Source: Pedobacter cryophilus
Lineage (GTDB): Bacteria > Bacteroidota > Bacteroidia > Sphingobacteriales > Sphingobacteriaceae
Reading direction: 5' to 3'
Length of the DNA: 64,000 bases
Assembly (NCBI RefSeq): GCF_005116455.1
Contig: NZ_SWBP01000002.1
Location: 620,001-684,000, forward strand
In this document: in pieces, positions 9,746-17,706 of the stretch
Numbering within the stretch: the first letter of the stretch is position 1
Layout: every line of letters begins with the position of its first letter
Notes under the pieces: generated by a model
Seen by the model: only the letters and a program-made list of their open reading frames with translations
Databases searched by the model: none
Told to the model about the DNA's origin: nothing
Made by a program: the position numbers and the translations under genes

Positions 9746-9812
9746 CTTCGACTCCGCTCAGCATGACAAAAAACCTGAGCTAAGTAGGATGTCACCCTGA
9801 GCGGAGTCGAAG
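9746..9812. repeat. Long inverted repeat between tpiA and prmA
   Basis: Perfect 16-base arms CTTCGACTCCGCTCAG (9746-9761) and CTGAGCGGAGTCGAAG (9797-9812) flank 35 bases. The TGACA/TGTCA words just inside the arms also pair, extending the stem with a few mismatches. This element is known to me as a dispersed palindrome in many Bacteroidetes genomes; its mobility mechanism is not evident here. It is markedly more GC-rich than its surroundings. Confidence 0.8.
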
Positions 9813-9841
9813 GGTAAAAAATCAATAAGTATTAAAAAATC

Positions 9842-10681
9842 ATGATGAATTATAAAGAGCTGGTATTTACTTTAATTTCTGATGAAGACTATCAGCAAGA
9901 TTTATTGATAAATGAATTGGGAGAAATTGGGTTTGATACTTTTGAAGAAACCGACTTTGGGTTTAAAGCATACATTATTGGTTCAAAATACAATAAAGAA
10001 GAAATTGATTCGAGATTAAAACCTTTTCATGAATTGTTTACCTTTTCTTATGAAGTGAACATCATTCCGCATAAAAACTGGAACGAGGTTTGGGAAAGCA
10101 ATTTTGAACCTATTCAAATTAGTGATCAGGTTTATGTGAGAGCAACTTTTCATCAGCCGCAGCCTAATTTTAAATATGAAATTGTGATTGATCCTAAAAT
10201 GGCTTTTGGAACCGGGCATCACCAAACAACAGCCATGATTTTGGAATATCTATTAGAAACAGATGTAAAAGATAAAACCATTTTAGATATGGGCTGCGGG
10301 ACCGGTATTTTAGCCATTTTAGCTAGCAAGCTTGGCGCTAAAACACTTACAGCAATAGATTATGATCAGCTTTGCTTTGATAGCACTTTAGAAAACACAG
10401 CCCTCAATAATATTAAAAATGTAGAAGTACTGTGTGGTTCAAAAGAAGCTATTCCTAATCAGCAATATGATATTATTTTAGCCAACATTAACAGGAATAT
10501 TTTATTAGACCAAATGGAGCGCTACGCCGAAGTATTAAAACCAAACGGGATGATATTTTTTAGTGGATTTTATGAATCTCCAGATTTAGAGGTAATTACT
10601 GAAGAAGCTAGAAAATATGATTTAAAATACATTCAGCATAAGAAAAAAGACCTTTGGGTTGCTGCAAAATTTATTAAATAA
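9842..10681 (+). CDS. prmA: Ribosomal protein L11 methyltransferase
   Basis: A 279-residue SAM-dependent methyltransferase that methylates ribosomal protein L11. The N-terminal substrate-recognition part ends with the WNEVWESNFEP segment (80-90). The catalytic domain follows, with FGTGHHQTT (122-130), the SAM-binding DMGCGTGILA (149-158), and LANINRNIL, the PrmA-specific version of the NPPF-like motif. There are two adjacent ATG codons at 9842 and 9845, either of which could be used. The mpl gene follows after 11 bases on the same strand. Confidence 0.93.
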   Translation: MMNYKELVFTLISDEDYQQDLLINELGEIGFDTFEETDFGFKAYIIGSKYNKEEIDSRLKPFHELFTFSYEVNIIPHKNWNEVWESNFEPIQISDQVYVRATFHQPQPNFKYEIVIDPKMAFGTGHHQTTAMILEYLLETDVKDKTILDMGCGTGILAILASKLGAKTLTAIDYDQLCFDSTLENTALNNIKNVEVLCGSKEAIPNQQYDIILANINRNILLDQMERYAEVLKPNGMIFFSGFYESPDLEVITEEARKYDLKYIQHKKKDLWVAAKFIK

Positions 10682-10692
10682 ACATACATAAT

Positions 10693-12057
10693 TTGAGAGT
10701 TCACTTTATTGCTGTAGGTGGTGCCGCTATGCACAACCTGGCTATTGCATTGCATTTAAAAGGATTTAATGTTACCGGATCGGATGATGTGATTTACGAA
10801 CCTTCTAAAACACGTTTAGGTAAGCATCAGTTATTACCAAAAGAAGAAGGCTGGCATCCAGAAAATATCACCACAGCTATTGATGCCATTATTTTAGGGA
10901 TGCATGCAAGAATAGACAATCCCGAATTATTAAAAGCTCAAGAACTAGGAATACCTGTATATTCTTATCCCGAATATATTTACCAACAATCTAAAGATAA
11001 GAAGCGAATTGTAATTGGAGGTAGCCATGGTAAAACAACCATCACTTCCATGATTTTGCATGTGCTTAACTTTTATCAAAAAGATTTTGATTATTTGGTA
11101 GGCGCACAAATAGAAGGTTTTGAAAATATGGTGAAGCTTTCTGATGCACCATTAATTGTTATTGAGGGCGATGAATATTTAGCATCACCAATTGATCTTC
11201 GTCCAAAATTTCATCTTTATAAAGCACATGTTGGCATTATTAGCGGTGTAGCTTGGGATCACATCAATGTGTTTCCAACTTTTGATAACTATAAATTACA
11301 GTTCAGTTTGTTTATAGATACCATACAAGAAGGCGGTAAACTTATTTATTGCGAAGAAGATGAAGTTTTAAAAGAATTGGTAGCACAACATTTGTTTAAA
11401 AATAAGCTGAGTGTATTGCCATATCAAACACCAGATTATTCCATTATTAATGGGCAAACTTTTCTAGAAACAAGCACTCAAAATGTGCCTCTAAGTATTT
11501 TTGGTAGGCATAATTTAATGAATTTGAAAGCTGCACAGTTGGCTTGTGAAGAAGCTGGAATTTTGGAGGAAGAATTTTACCAAGCTATTGCTGATTTTAA
11601 AGGCGCCGCCAGGCGATTAGAAAAATTAGGTGAAACGGCAAATACAGTAGTTTATAAAGATTTTGCACATTCGCCATCAAAATTGAAAGCAACTATTGAA
11701 GCAGTTAAAGAACAGTTCCCCGACAGAAAATTAATTGCCTGTATGGAATTGCATACTTTTAGTAGCTTAAACGAAGATTTTTTAAACGAATACGCAAATA
11801 CAATGAATGGCGCAGATTTTGCTATAGTGTTTATAGATGAAAAAACTTTTCTTCAAAAAAAAATGAAACCTTTTTCTCAGGAAAAAGTATTAACAGCATT
11901 TAATAATAAGAATTTAAAGTTTTTTAATCACCCCGAAAAAATAAAAAGTTATTTGCAAACGTTTCAATTTAGTAACACAAATCTTTTAATGATGAGTTCT
12001 GGTAATTTTGGAGGTATTGATTTAGTTACTTTAACAAAATTATTAATTAGTAATTGA
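10693..12057 (+). CDS. mpl: UDP-MurNAc:tripeptide ligase Mpl (murein recycling)
   Basis: A 454-residue Mur ligase that joins the recycled L-Ala-gamma-D-Glu-diaminopimelate tripeptide to UDP-MurNAc. The N-terminal nucleotide-binding fold begins HFIAVGGAAMHNLA, the ATP loop is GGSHGKTT (109-116), and the C-terminal Mur ligase domain includes DFAHSPSKLKATIEAV. The start is TTG at 10693. The next ATG is at codon 13, which would delete the first beta strand of the glycine-rich fold, and no ATG exists upstream in frame after the prmA stop. Length agrees with E. coli Mpl (457). It is probably co-transcribed with prmA. Confidence 0.9.
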   Translation: MRVHFIAVGGAAMHNLAIALHLKGFNVTGSDDVIYEPSKTRLGKHQLLPKEEGWHPENITTAIDAIILGMHARIDNPELLKAQELGIPVYSYPEYIYQQSKDKKRIVIGGSHGKTTITSMILHVLNFYQKDFDYLVGAQIEGFENMVKLSDAPLIVIEGDEYLASPIDLRPKFHLYKAHVGIISGVAWDHINVFPTFDNYKLQFSLFIDTIQEGGKLIYCEEDEVLKELVAQHLFKNKLSVLPYQTPDYSIINGQTFLETSTQNVPLSIFGRHNLMNLKAAQLACEEAGILEEEFYQAIADFKGAARRLEKLGETANTVVYKDFAHSPSKLKATIEAVKEQFPDRKLIACMELHTFSSLNEDFLNEYANTMNGADFAIVFIDEKTFLQKKMKPFSQEKVLTAFNNKNLKFFNHPEKIKSYLQTFQFSNTNLLMMSSGNFGGIDLVTLTKLLISN

Positions 12058-12131
12058 TAATTTCTCTAACTTTGTCATTAGTTAACTTTAGGTTAAGTGT
12101 TATTGGTTTGAAAATTTAGAATAGGTCGAAA

Positions 12132-12473
12132 ATGAAGTTATTAGGAAAAAAAATTAGACTACTGAGACATCAAAAAGGATGGAGTCAGGAAGATGTTGCT
12201 AAGCAACTAGACATCTCAATCCCTGCTTTTTCTAAAATAGAAACAGGTATTACAGATATCAATTTGTCGAGATTAGAGCAGATATCTGCTTTATTTGAAA
12301 TGACAGTTGTTCAATTACTCACTTACAATGATCCGGAGCAGGAAATTAAATATGCTTCAGATTTGGAAATAGTTACTAAAAAACTACAAGAGAGAGAAGT
12401 AGAAGTGATTGACCTGCAGAAAAAAGTGATTGAGCTTTACGAAGAAATCAGAAACGTAAAAACTTTCGTTTAA
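12132..12473 (+). CDS. XRE-family transcriptional regulator with coiled-coil tail
   Basis: A 113-residue DNA-binding protein. Residues 3-62 form a Cro/CI-type helix-turn-helix (IRLLRHQKGWSQEDVAKQL, then SIPAFSKIETG). Residues about 78-110 are a charged heptad-rich helix that should form a dimeric coiled coil. This small HTH plus coiled-coil architecture is common in Sphingobacteriaceae; targets are unknown. A 74-base gap separates it from mpl, and a strong hairpin follows its stop. No ligand or peptidase domain is present. Confidence 0.85.
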   Translation: MKLLGKKIRLLRHQKGWSQEDVAKQLDISIPAFSKIETGITDINLSRLEQISALFEMTVVQLLTYNDPEQEIKYASDLEIVTKKLQEREVEVIDLQKKVIELYEEIRNVKTFV

Positions 12474-12480
12474 AAATAAA

Positions 12481-12504
12481 AAAAGCCCTTTAAAAGGGCT
12501 TTTT
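12481..12504. terminator. Bidirectional terminator between convergent genes
   Basis: Arms AAAAGCCCTT (12481-12490) and AAGGGCTTTT (12495-12504 region) have A- and T-runs outside. It lies between the XRE gene and the convergent T9SS-type gene, so it can serve the plus strand directly and probably the minus strand too. Confidence 0.82.
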
Positions 12505-12589
12505 TTATTTTAAATTAGAATATATTCAATATTTCGAAAACTGCTTTCTTCAGTTTTGTGAACCTTAATTTTAATTTTTAAGCTTAAAA

Positions 12590-13579
12590 TCAATTACTTA
12601 TAATTAATTTTTTACTAATTATAGGTCCATTTAAAATCTGGATATTAATATTATAACTACCGGTAGGCAGTAAATTTATATTATATTTATCTTGCGATTT
12701 CCATATTGTTACTAAAGACCCCGAATTATTAAAAAGTTTAACATTTTCAATTTTTAACTTGCTAATTCCAGAGATTGAAAATGATTCTTTGGTAGGATTA
12801 GGAAAGATTAATAAATCCTCTATCACTTTAGTTGGTGAAGCTGATGCAATATTTGAAAAAGAAAAATGGCCATCAACATCTATCTGTTTAACACGATAAT
12901 ACACTGTCCCTAAAAAATCGGGTTCATCATAATAGATATACTGTTGCTTATTTGATTGATTTTTAGCTGGGATGTTAATTTTTGCATTTATCCAAGTAAT
13001 TCCATCGATGCTTCTTTGTAGGTCAAAGTTCTTAACGTTAATTTCTTGCTCTGTTTGCCATTCAACTTTTACAGAAGTCTGAATCCTTGTAGCTTCTATC
13101 ATTCTCCATTTTAAAGGTAAAGTACTCTCGTTTGCAAGAATTATTTCAGATAAATTCTGATTCATAATATTGCTGGAGGTGACAATATTACCAACTGTAT
13201 TATTACTACTAGTTCCGGCTATCTCCCAAGAAGTGCCATTGTAAGCAAAAAGTTTTAACATGGATTCATTTAAGCCGTTAAGCTCAGCCTCATCATATTT
13301 GAATTTAATCTCACCGCTGAACAAAAAAGGCGTAGTAGTTAAATTATAAACCCTTCGTACATAGTTATCTGCAAAGCTATTACTTACGGTAGCACTTTTA
13401 AGTACATTAATGCCACTTAATGTTAAAGCGGTGGTTGGTTTAAATGTTAGGTTACCTGCAATTAATGAAGTTCCAGCAGCTATTCTTAATCTTGCGTTGG
13501 AAGCTATTTTTATTTGTTGAGCAGCTACTACGCTAATCATTAGTATTTTCACTATAAAAAGTGCAAATAGATTTTTCAT
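12590..13579 (-). CDS. Secreted protein with T9SS type A-like sorting domain
   Basis: A 329-residue protein with an N-terminal signal peptide ending near VVAAQQ. No enzymatic domain is recognisable in residues 20-170. Residues about 175-250 form a fibronectin-like module seen in many Bacteroidetes secreted proteins (VEWQTEQEINVKNFDLQRS, YYRVKQIDVDG). The C-terminal 75 residues start LLIFPNPTKESFSIS and end KKLIISN, a standard type A sorting signal for the type IX secretion system, so the protein should be exported to the surface. It starts six bases after the stop of the S74 gene, so the two are almost certainly co-expressed. Confidence 0.82.
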   Translation of the reverse strand: MKNLFALFIVKILMISVVAAQQIKIASNARLRIAAGTSLIAGNLTFKPTTALTLSGINVLKSATVSNSFADNYVRRVYNLTTTPFLFSGEIKFKYDEAELNGLNESMLKLFAYNGTSWEIAGTSSNNTVGNIVTSSNIMNQNLSEIILANESTLPLKWRMIEATRIQTSVKVEWQTEQEINVKNFDLQRSIDGITWINAKINIPAKNQSNKQQYIYYDEPDFLGTVYYRVKQIDVDGHFSFSNIASASPTKVIEDLLIFPNPTKESFSISGISKLKIENVKLFNNSGSLVTIWKSQDKYNINLLPTGSYNINIQILNGPIISKKLIISN

Positions 13580-13585
13580 AGTGAG

Positions 13586-14737
13586 CTATTTTTTTGTTGA
13601 TGAAGGAATAAAATTGTAGCGTTTGTAAACTATGCCTCCGATAATTAGAGAAAGCAACACTAATACTAAGGGCCATGATATACTGGCTGTGTCTAAAAAT
13701 GTGTGTTTTTCTAATATGTCTAATCTTTTTCTAAGTTCTAGGTTTTCTGTTATTAATTTATCGATATCATCTGATTGTTTTTTGGTACGCATTTCTAAAG
13801 CTTTTGTTGCTGCCATTAAGATTCCATCAGCATCTATGGTACCAATTGATTTTGTATCGGTTCCTAAATTAAAAGCTGCATGAAAATCCTGTGCAGTTGG
13901 TCCAATGTGACGTATGCTTTCATCCTCAAATTTATAACTCCACTCTTTAATATCTAAAGCTCTTAATTTTTGTAAAATTTCCTCATTAGATATTTTTTTA
14001 AATAGATGTTTCTTATTTACATCTGATGTATTTGTCCATACGCCACCAGTTGAAAGATATGCACCTGTGGATGTTGAAATCACTGCGTTTGATTGTCCCC
14101 AATTACTCACAGAGGCTCCTGATTGTATGGTTACACCAGTTGAAAGGTTAGAAGATGAAAATATGCGAAATCCTCCTGATACACGCCAATTTGCAGTATG
14201 ATTAGCACTCGCTCTTATTGTATCAACTGTTGAGCGATCTGCAAAAACAAAAGATCCTTGTCTAGCATTAGTATGGGCATGGTAACCCATGGCTACTGAT
14301 GCAGCTCCAGTGGCTGTGTTATCTTCTCCAACTGCAAAACTAGATTGTTGCGCTGCAACACATCTAAGCCCAAAAGCTGTAGCATGAGCTGCTGATGCTC
14401 TACAACCTTCACCTGCGGCAAATGAATAGTCGCCTATATTTGCGCTGTCCCATTGAGTTCCTGAAACTCCACCAACTCTAAAAGCAGCTTTCTGTGGATA
14501 CCACATCAAACGTGTTCCTGCTCCATTTGCAACTATACCTGTTCCAAAAGCGTCACCGTCGTAAGTGCCGCCTAGTAGAAATCCACCATTAGTATGAACG
14601 CTCATTCGACTATTTAAGAGGTTATCTCTTACTGCTAAAAGAGTGTCGGGTGTTTGTGCGTTAGCGATGTTAGATACTAACAAAATCAAGCAAAGAATCT
14701 TGTTAAAAATTAAAATAGATAGTAAATTTTTTTTCAT
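13586..14737 (-). CDS. YadA-head/peptidase S74 autoprocessing surface protein
   Basis: A 383-residue protein with a signal peptide (cleavage near ANAQ, 25-28). Residues about 100-170 are YadA-like head repeats (SFAAGEGCRASAAHATAFG, FAVGEDNTATGAASVAMGY), which form trimeric beta-rolls. Residues 236-320 match the intramolecular chaperone/peptidase S74 domain of phage tail fibres, with the catalytic pair S238 (TSD) and K243 at the correct +5 spacing and a conserved GPTAQDFHAAF. Residues about 310-345 form a coiled coil and 354-371 a membrane helix. If autocleavage occurs before S238, the head would be freed while the chaperone part stays anchored. It is co-transcribed with the downstream T9SS-type protein. 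Confidence 0.8.
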   Translation of the reverse strand: MKKNLLSILIFNKILCLILLVSNIANAQTPDTLLAVRDNLLNSRMSVHTNGGFLLGGTYDGDAFGTGIVANGAGTRLMWYPQKAAFRVGGVSGTQWDSANIGDYSFAAGEGCRASAAHATAFGLRCVAAQQSSFAVGEDNTATGAASVAMGYHAHTNARQGSFVFADRSTVDTIRASANHTANWRVSGGFRIFSSSNLSTGVTIQSGASVSNWGQSNAVISTSTGAYLSTGGVWTNTSDVNKKHLFKKISNEEILQKLRALDIKEWSYKFEDESIRHIGPTAQDFHAAFNLGTDTKSIGTIDADGILMAATKALEMRTKKQSDDIDKLITENLELRKRLDILEKHTFLDTASISWPLVLVLLSLIIGGIVYKRYNFIPSSTKK

Positions 14738-14876
14738 GACAATAAGTTTAGTTTATATAATTATAAGAATTTTTCAAATTTATAAAACTATATTAATCGC
14801 TCGGTACTAATTTTTAATTATTTACTTAATATTCTGAAAATATTATAAAATAAAATCACACCAAACTTAACCAATA

Positions 14877-14907
14877 AAAAAGCCCTTTTGAACATCAAAA
14901 GGGCTTT
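14877..14907 (-). terminator. Terminator of the Nfu-type gene
   Basis: Thirteen-base arms AAAAGCCCTTTTG and CAAAAGGGCTTTT surround a five-base loop. On the minus strand the hairpin is followed by a T-rich tail, and it lies 21 bases after the NifU-like stop. Confidence 0.85.
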
Positions 14908-14927
14908 TATAAAATACAGGAATTTAT

Positions 14928-15479
14928 TTACAAAGCTTCAGATACCACTTCTTTTACTTCGGGCACCATTCTTTGTAATAAGCTTTGAATACCAGATTTT
15001 AAGGTGATGGTTGATGATGGGCAGCCACTGCAAGAACCTCTTAGTTCTACCGTTACTATGCCTTCTTCAAAAGATTTATAACTTATGGCGCCACCATCTT
15101 GTTCAACAGCTGGTCTTACGTAATCATTTAGAATTTGTTGGATTTTTATTTCCGTTTCTGTTCCTTCAAAAACTAATTCTTCATCGCTTTTGTTTTCTTG
15201 AACAGCATACTCAGACTCTACCGCTCCTTTAACAAATTCTTTTAAGATAGGCTCAATATCTGCCCAAACGGCATCTTCTGTTTTGGTTACTGTTACAAAA
15301 TTACTGGCGAAAAAAACACCGTTTACAAAGTTGAATTTGTAAAGCTCAGTAGCAAATTTAGAAGGCTCGGCACTTGCCTTGGTTGGAAAATCAACACTCC
15401 CGTTAATTAATAACTTATTTACAATGAATTTCATTGTAGCTGGGTTGGGTGTAGATTCTGTATATATTGAAATATTCAT
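14928..15479 (-). CDS. Nfu-type iron-sulfur carrier (NifU C-terminal domain)
   Basis: A 183-residue protein with an N-terminal Nfu_N (Scaffold protein Nfu/NifU) domain opening IYTESTPNPATMKFIVNK and a C-terminal NifU domain whose CSGC cysteine pair (about residues 148 and 151) binds a bridging cluster between two subunits. It delivers Fe-S clusters to target apoproteins, complementing the isc operon at 4-6 kb. I chose the ATG at 15479 (MNISIYTES); an in-frame ATG at 15500 would add seven residues. It follows purB on the same strand with its own terminator at 14877-14907. Confidence 0.92.
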   Translation of the reverse strand: MNISIYTESTPNPATMKFIVNKLLINGSVDFPTKASAEPSKFATELYKFNFVNGVFFASNFVTVTKTEDAVWADIEPILKEFVKGAVESEYAVQENKSDEELVFEGTETEIKIQQILNDYVRPAVEQDGGAISYKSFEEGIVTVELRGSCSGCPSSTITLKSGIQSLLQRMVPEVKEVVSEAL

Positions 15480-15562
15480 GATCTTTAAATTAGATTTCAA
15501 AAGTAGTCATCACAATAAGGAATGAAAGCATGTTTAAATAGTTTTTACCTCTTTATGACTTA

Positions 15563-16906
15563 TTAAATCCCTGTGTAACTAGAAGGAGTGATGGCTAATA
15601 ATTCTTGTTTTACTTCTTCGCTAATATTTAAACCTGCAATAAATTGCGCAATTACCTGGGCATTTATTTGTTGGTTGGTACGTGTTAAGTCTTTTAGTGC
15701 CTCGTAAGGATTAGGATAATTTTCTCTTCGTAAAATAGTTTGAAGTGCTTCGGCAACTACCGCCCAATTGTTGTCTAAATCTTTTTGAATTTCATCTTGA
15801 TTTAATAAAAGCTTGTTCAATCCTTTTAAAGTAGATTGTAAAGCAATCATGGTGTGGGCAATAGGCACTCCAATGTTTCTGAGCACTGTAGAATCTGTTA
15901 AATCTCTTTGCAGCCTGCTTACGGGTAATTTAGCAGATAAATGCTCAAAAATGGCGTTGGCAATTCCAATATTTCCTTCCGAATTTTCAAAATCTATTGG
16001 GTTTACTTTATGAGGCATTGCAGATGAACCTATTTCTCCTTCTTTAATCTTCTGCTTAAAATAATTCATGGAAATGTAGGTCCAAAAATCTCTGTTTAAG
16101 TCTAAAATAATGGTGTTGATTCTTTTTAAACCATCAAACTGAGCGGCTAAATAATCATAATGTTCTATTTGTGTGGTGTGTTGAGATCTTTTTAATTTTA
16201 GGGTGTTTTCTACAAAAGTATTCCCAAAATTTTTCCAGTTAATCATAGGGTAAGCCACATGGTGTGCATTAAAGTTACCGGTTGCGCCACCAAATTTTGC
16301 CGCATAAGGAATGTCTTTTAATAATGCCAATTGGTTTTCTAAACGCTCTACAAAAACCATTAATTCTTTACCTAAACGGGTTGGCGAAGCTGGCTGACCA
16401 TGCGTATGAGCTAACATAGGGACATGTTTCCAATCATTCACTAGGGTTTTTAAAGTGTTAATTAACTCCTGAAGTTTAGGATAGTAAACCAATAGCATTC
16501 CTGATTTAAAGGAATAAGGAATAGAAGTATTGTTAATATCCTGAGAGGTTAAGCCAAAATGAATAAACTCTTTGTATGCTGATAAACCTAAATCGTCAAA
16601 TTTTTTCTTGATAAAATATTCTACCGCTTTAACATCATGATTGGTGGTTTTCTCAATCTCTTTTACTTCTAAAATATCAGTCTCTTTAAGTTCTTTTACC
16701 ATGTTTCTTAAAGTTTCAAAATTGTCTTTATTGAAATTTTTAAGGCCAGGTAGGGGTATTTCACACAATGCGATAAAATATTCAACCTCTACAAAAATTC
16801 GGTAGGTAATTAAGGCAGCTTCAGAGAAGTATGAACTTAAGTTTTTGGTTTGCGAGTGATAACGCCCATCAATAGGAGAAACAGCGTAAATAGAAGAATT
16901 ATTCAT
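15563..16906 (-). CDS. purB: Adenylosuccinate lyase
   Basis: A 447-residue fumarase/aspartase-superfamily enzyme. It cleaves SAICAR and adenylosuccinate, releasing fumarate, in purine synthesis. The superfamily signature GSSAMPHKVNP is intact in the second half and carries the flexible catalytic loop. The N terminus IYAVSPIDGRYHSQT and the histidine region THGQPASPTRLGKE, including the TxGHxx-like active-site His, are typical of the E. coli-type PurB. A -7-like TATTTTTG on the minus strand is at 16924-16931, just before the start codon. Length is as expected. Confidence 0.96.
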   Translation of the reverse strand: MNNSSIYAVSPIDGRYHSQTKNLSSYFSEAALITYRIFVEVEYFIALCEIPLPGLKNFNKDNFETLRNMVKELKETDILEVKEIEKTTNHDVKAVEYFIKKKFDDLGLSAYKEFIHFGLTSQDINNTSIPYSFKSGMLLVYYPKLQELINTLKTLVNDWKHVPMLAHTHGQPASPTRLGKELMVFVERLENQLALLKDIPYAAKFGGATGNFNAHHVAYPMINWKNFGNTFVENTLKLKRSQHTTQIEHYDYLAAQFDGLKRINTIILDLNRDFWTYISMNYFKQKIKEGEIGSSAMPHKVNPIDFENSEGNIGIANAIFEHLSAKLPVSRLQRDLTDSTVLRNIGVPIAHTMIALQSTLKGLNKLLLNQDEIQKDLDNNWAVVAEALQTILRRENYPNPYEALKDLTRTNQQINAQVIAQFIAGLNISEEVKQELLAITPSSYTGI

Positions 16907-17027
16907 AGCATTTAAATTTTGTGCAAAAATACAAAAATGAGTGGCTTTATAATGAGGTTAGCCAATTTAAGAAATTTTACTTGTCCACACTTTATTTTAT
17001 TAAGGGTAAAGAAATAATAATTTTACT

Positions 17028-17064
17028 GGAAACTTTGGATAATAAAAAAGTTTCCATAGTTTTG
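17028..17064 (+). promoter_or_regulatory. Promoter with overlapping TetR-type operator
   Basis: A perfect inverted repeat GGAAACTTT (17028-17036) and AAAGTTTCC (17047-17055), with a ten-base spacer, covers the -33 element TTTG (17034-17037). The -7 element TAGTTTTG (17057-17064) follows after exactly 19 bases. The 28-base dyad abuts the -7 box, an ideal place for repression. The tetR-type gene starts 20 bases downstream, pointing to autoregulation and control of the whole efflux operon. Confidence 0.8.
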
Positions 17065-17083
17065 CCGCGGATTAAAAATTAAA

Positions 17084-17698
17084 ATGGAAAACGTAGAAGA
17101 ATATATTTTATCAGAAGCGAAAAAGCTTTTTATGAAATTTGGGATGAGGAGTGTAACCATGGACGACATTGCTAAGCATTTAGGAATGTCAAAAAAAACA
17201 ATTTACGCTAATTTTAAGGATAAGAATGAGTTGGTGAATCAATTGTTTTCTAAAATATTACAACATGATAAATGTAACATGGAGCAGTGTTCCTATAAAT
17301 CTGAAAATGCAATAGAAGAAGTTTTTTTAATGATGAATTTTTTCAAAGAAATGCTTGCCGGAATAAACCCCATTGTATTTTATGATTTAGAAAAGTACCA
17401 TAATGAAGCTTATAAAGCCATGATGAATTTTCATCAAACTCATGTTTACAATTCTATTAAAACTGGATTAGAAAGGGGAATTAAAGAGAAAGTGTTTAGA
17501 GAAAATATCAATACAGATATTTTAGCTACCGCCAGAGTAGGGCAAATTAATTGGGTTTTTGAATCGGATTTAATAAGAAGCGGAAAATATAGCATTTATG
17601 ATGTGATGAATGAATTGACCATGCATTACCTTTTTGGGATTTGCACCCTCAGCGGTCATATATTAATTAACAATTATCAAATTAAAAAGAACAATTAA
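17084..17698 (+). CDS. TetR-family repressor of the efflux operon
   Basis: A 204-residue regulator. The N-terminal helix-turn-helix reads VTMDDIAKHLGMSKKTIYANF (residues about 25-45), the classic TetR form; residues 60-204 are the helical ligand-binding/dimerisation domain with no recognisable ligand signature. It is the first gene of an operon with tolC-like, adaptor and RND permease genes (eight-base gap to the next) and sits directly behind a palindromic operator. It should therefore act as autorepressor and drug-responsive switch. Ligand is unknown. Confidence 0.92.
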   Translation: MENVEEYILSEAKKLFMKFGMRSVTMDDIAKHLGMSKKTIYANFKDKNELVNQLFSKILQHDKCNMEQCSYKSENAIEEVFLMMNFFKEMLAGINPIVFYDLEKYHNEAYKAMMNFHQTHVYNSIKTGLERGIKEKVFRENINTDILATARVGQINWVFESDLIRSGKYSIYDVMNELTMHYLFGICTLSGHILINNYQIKKNN

Positions 17699-17706
17699 AT
17701 TATATA

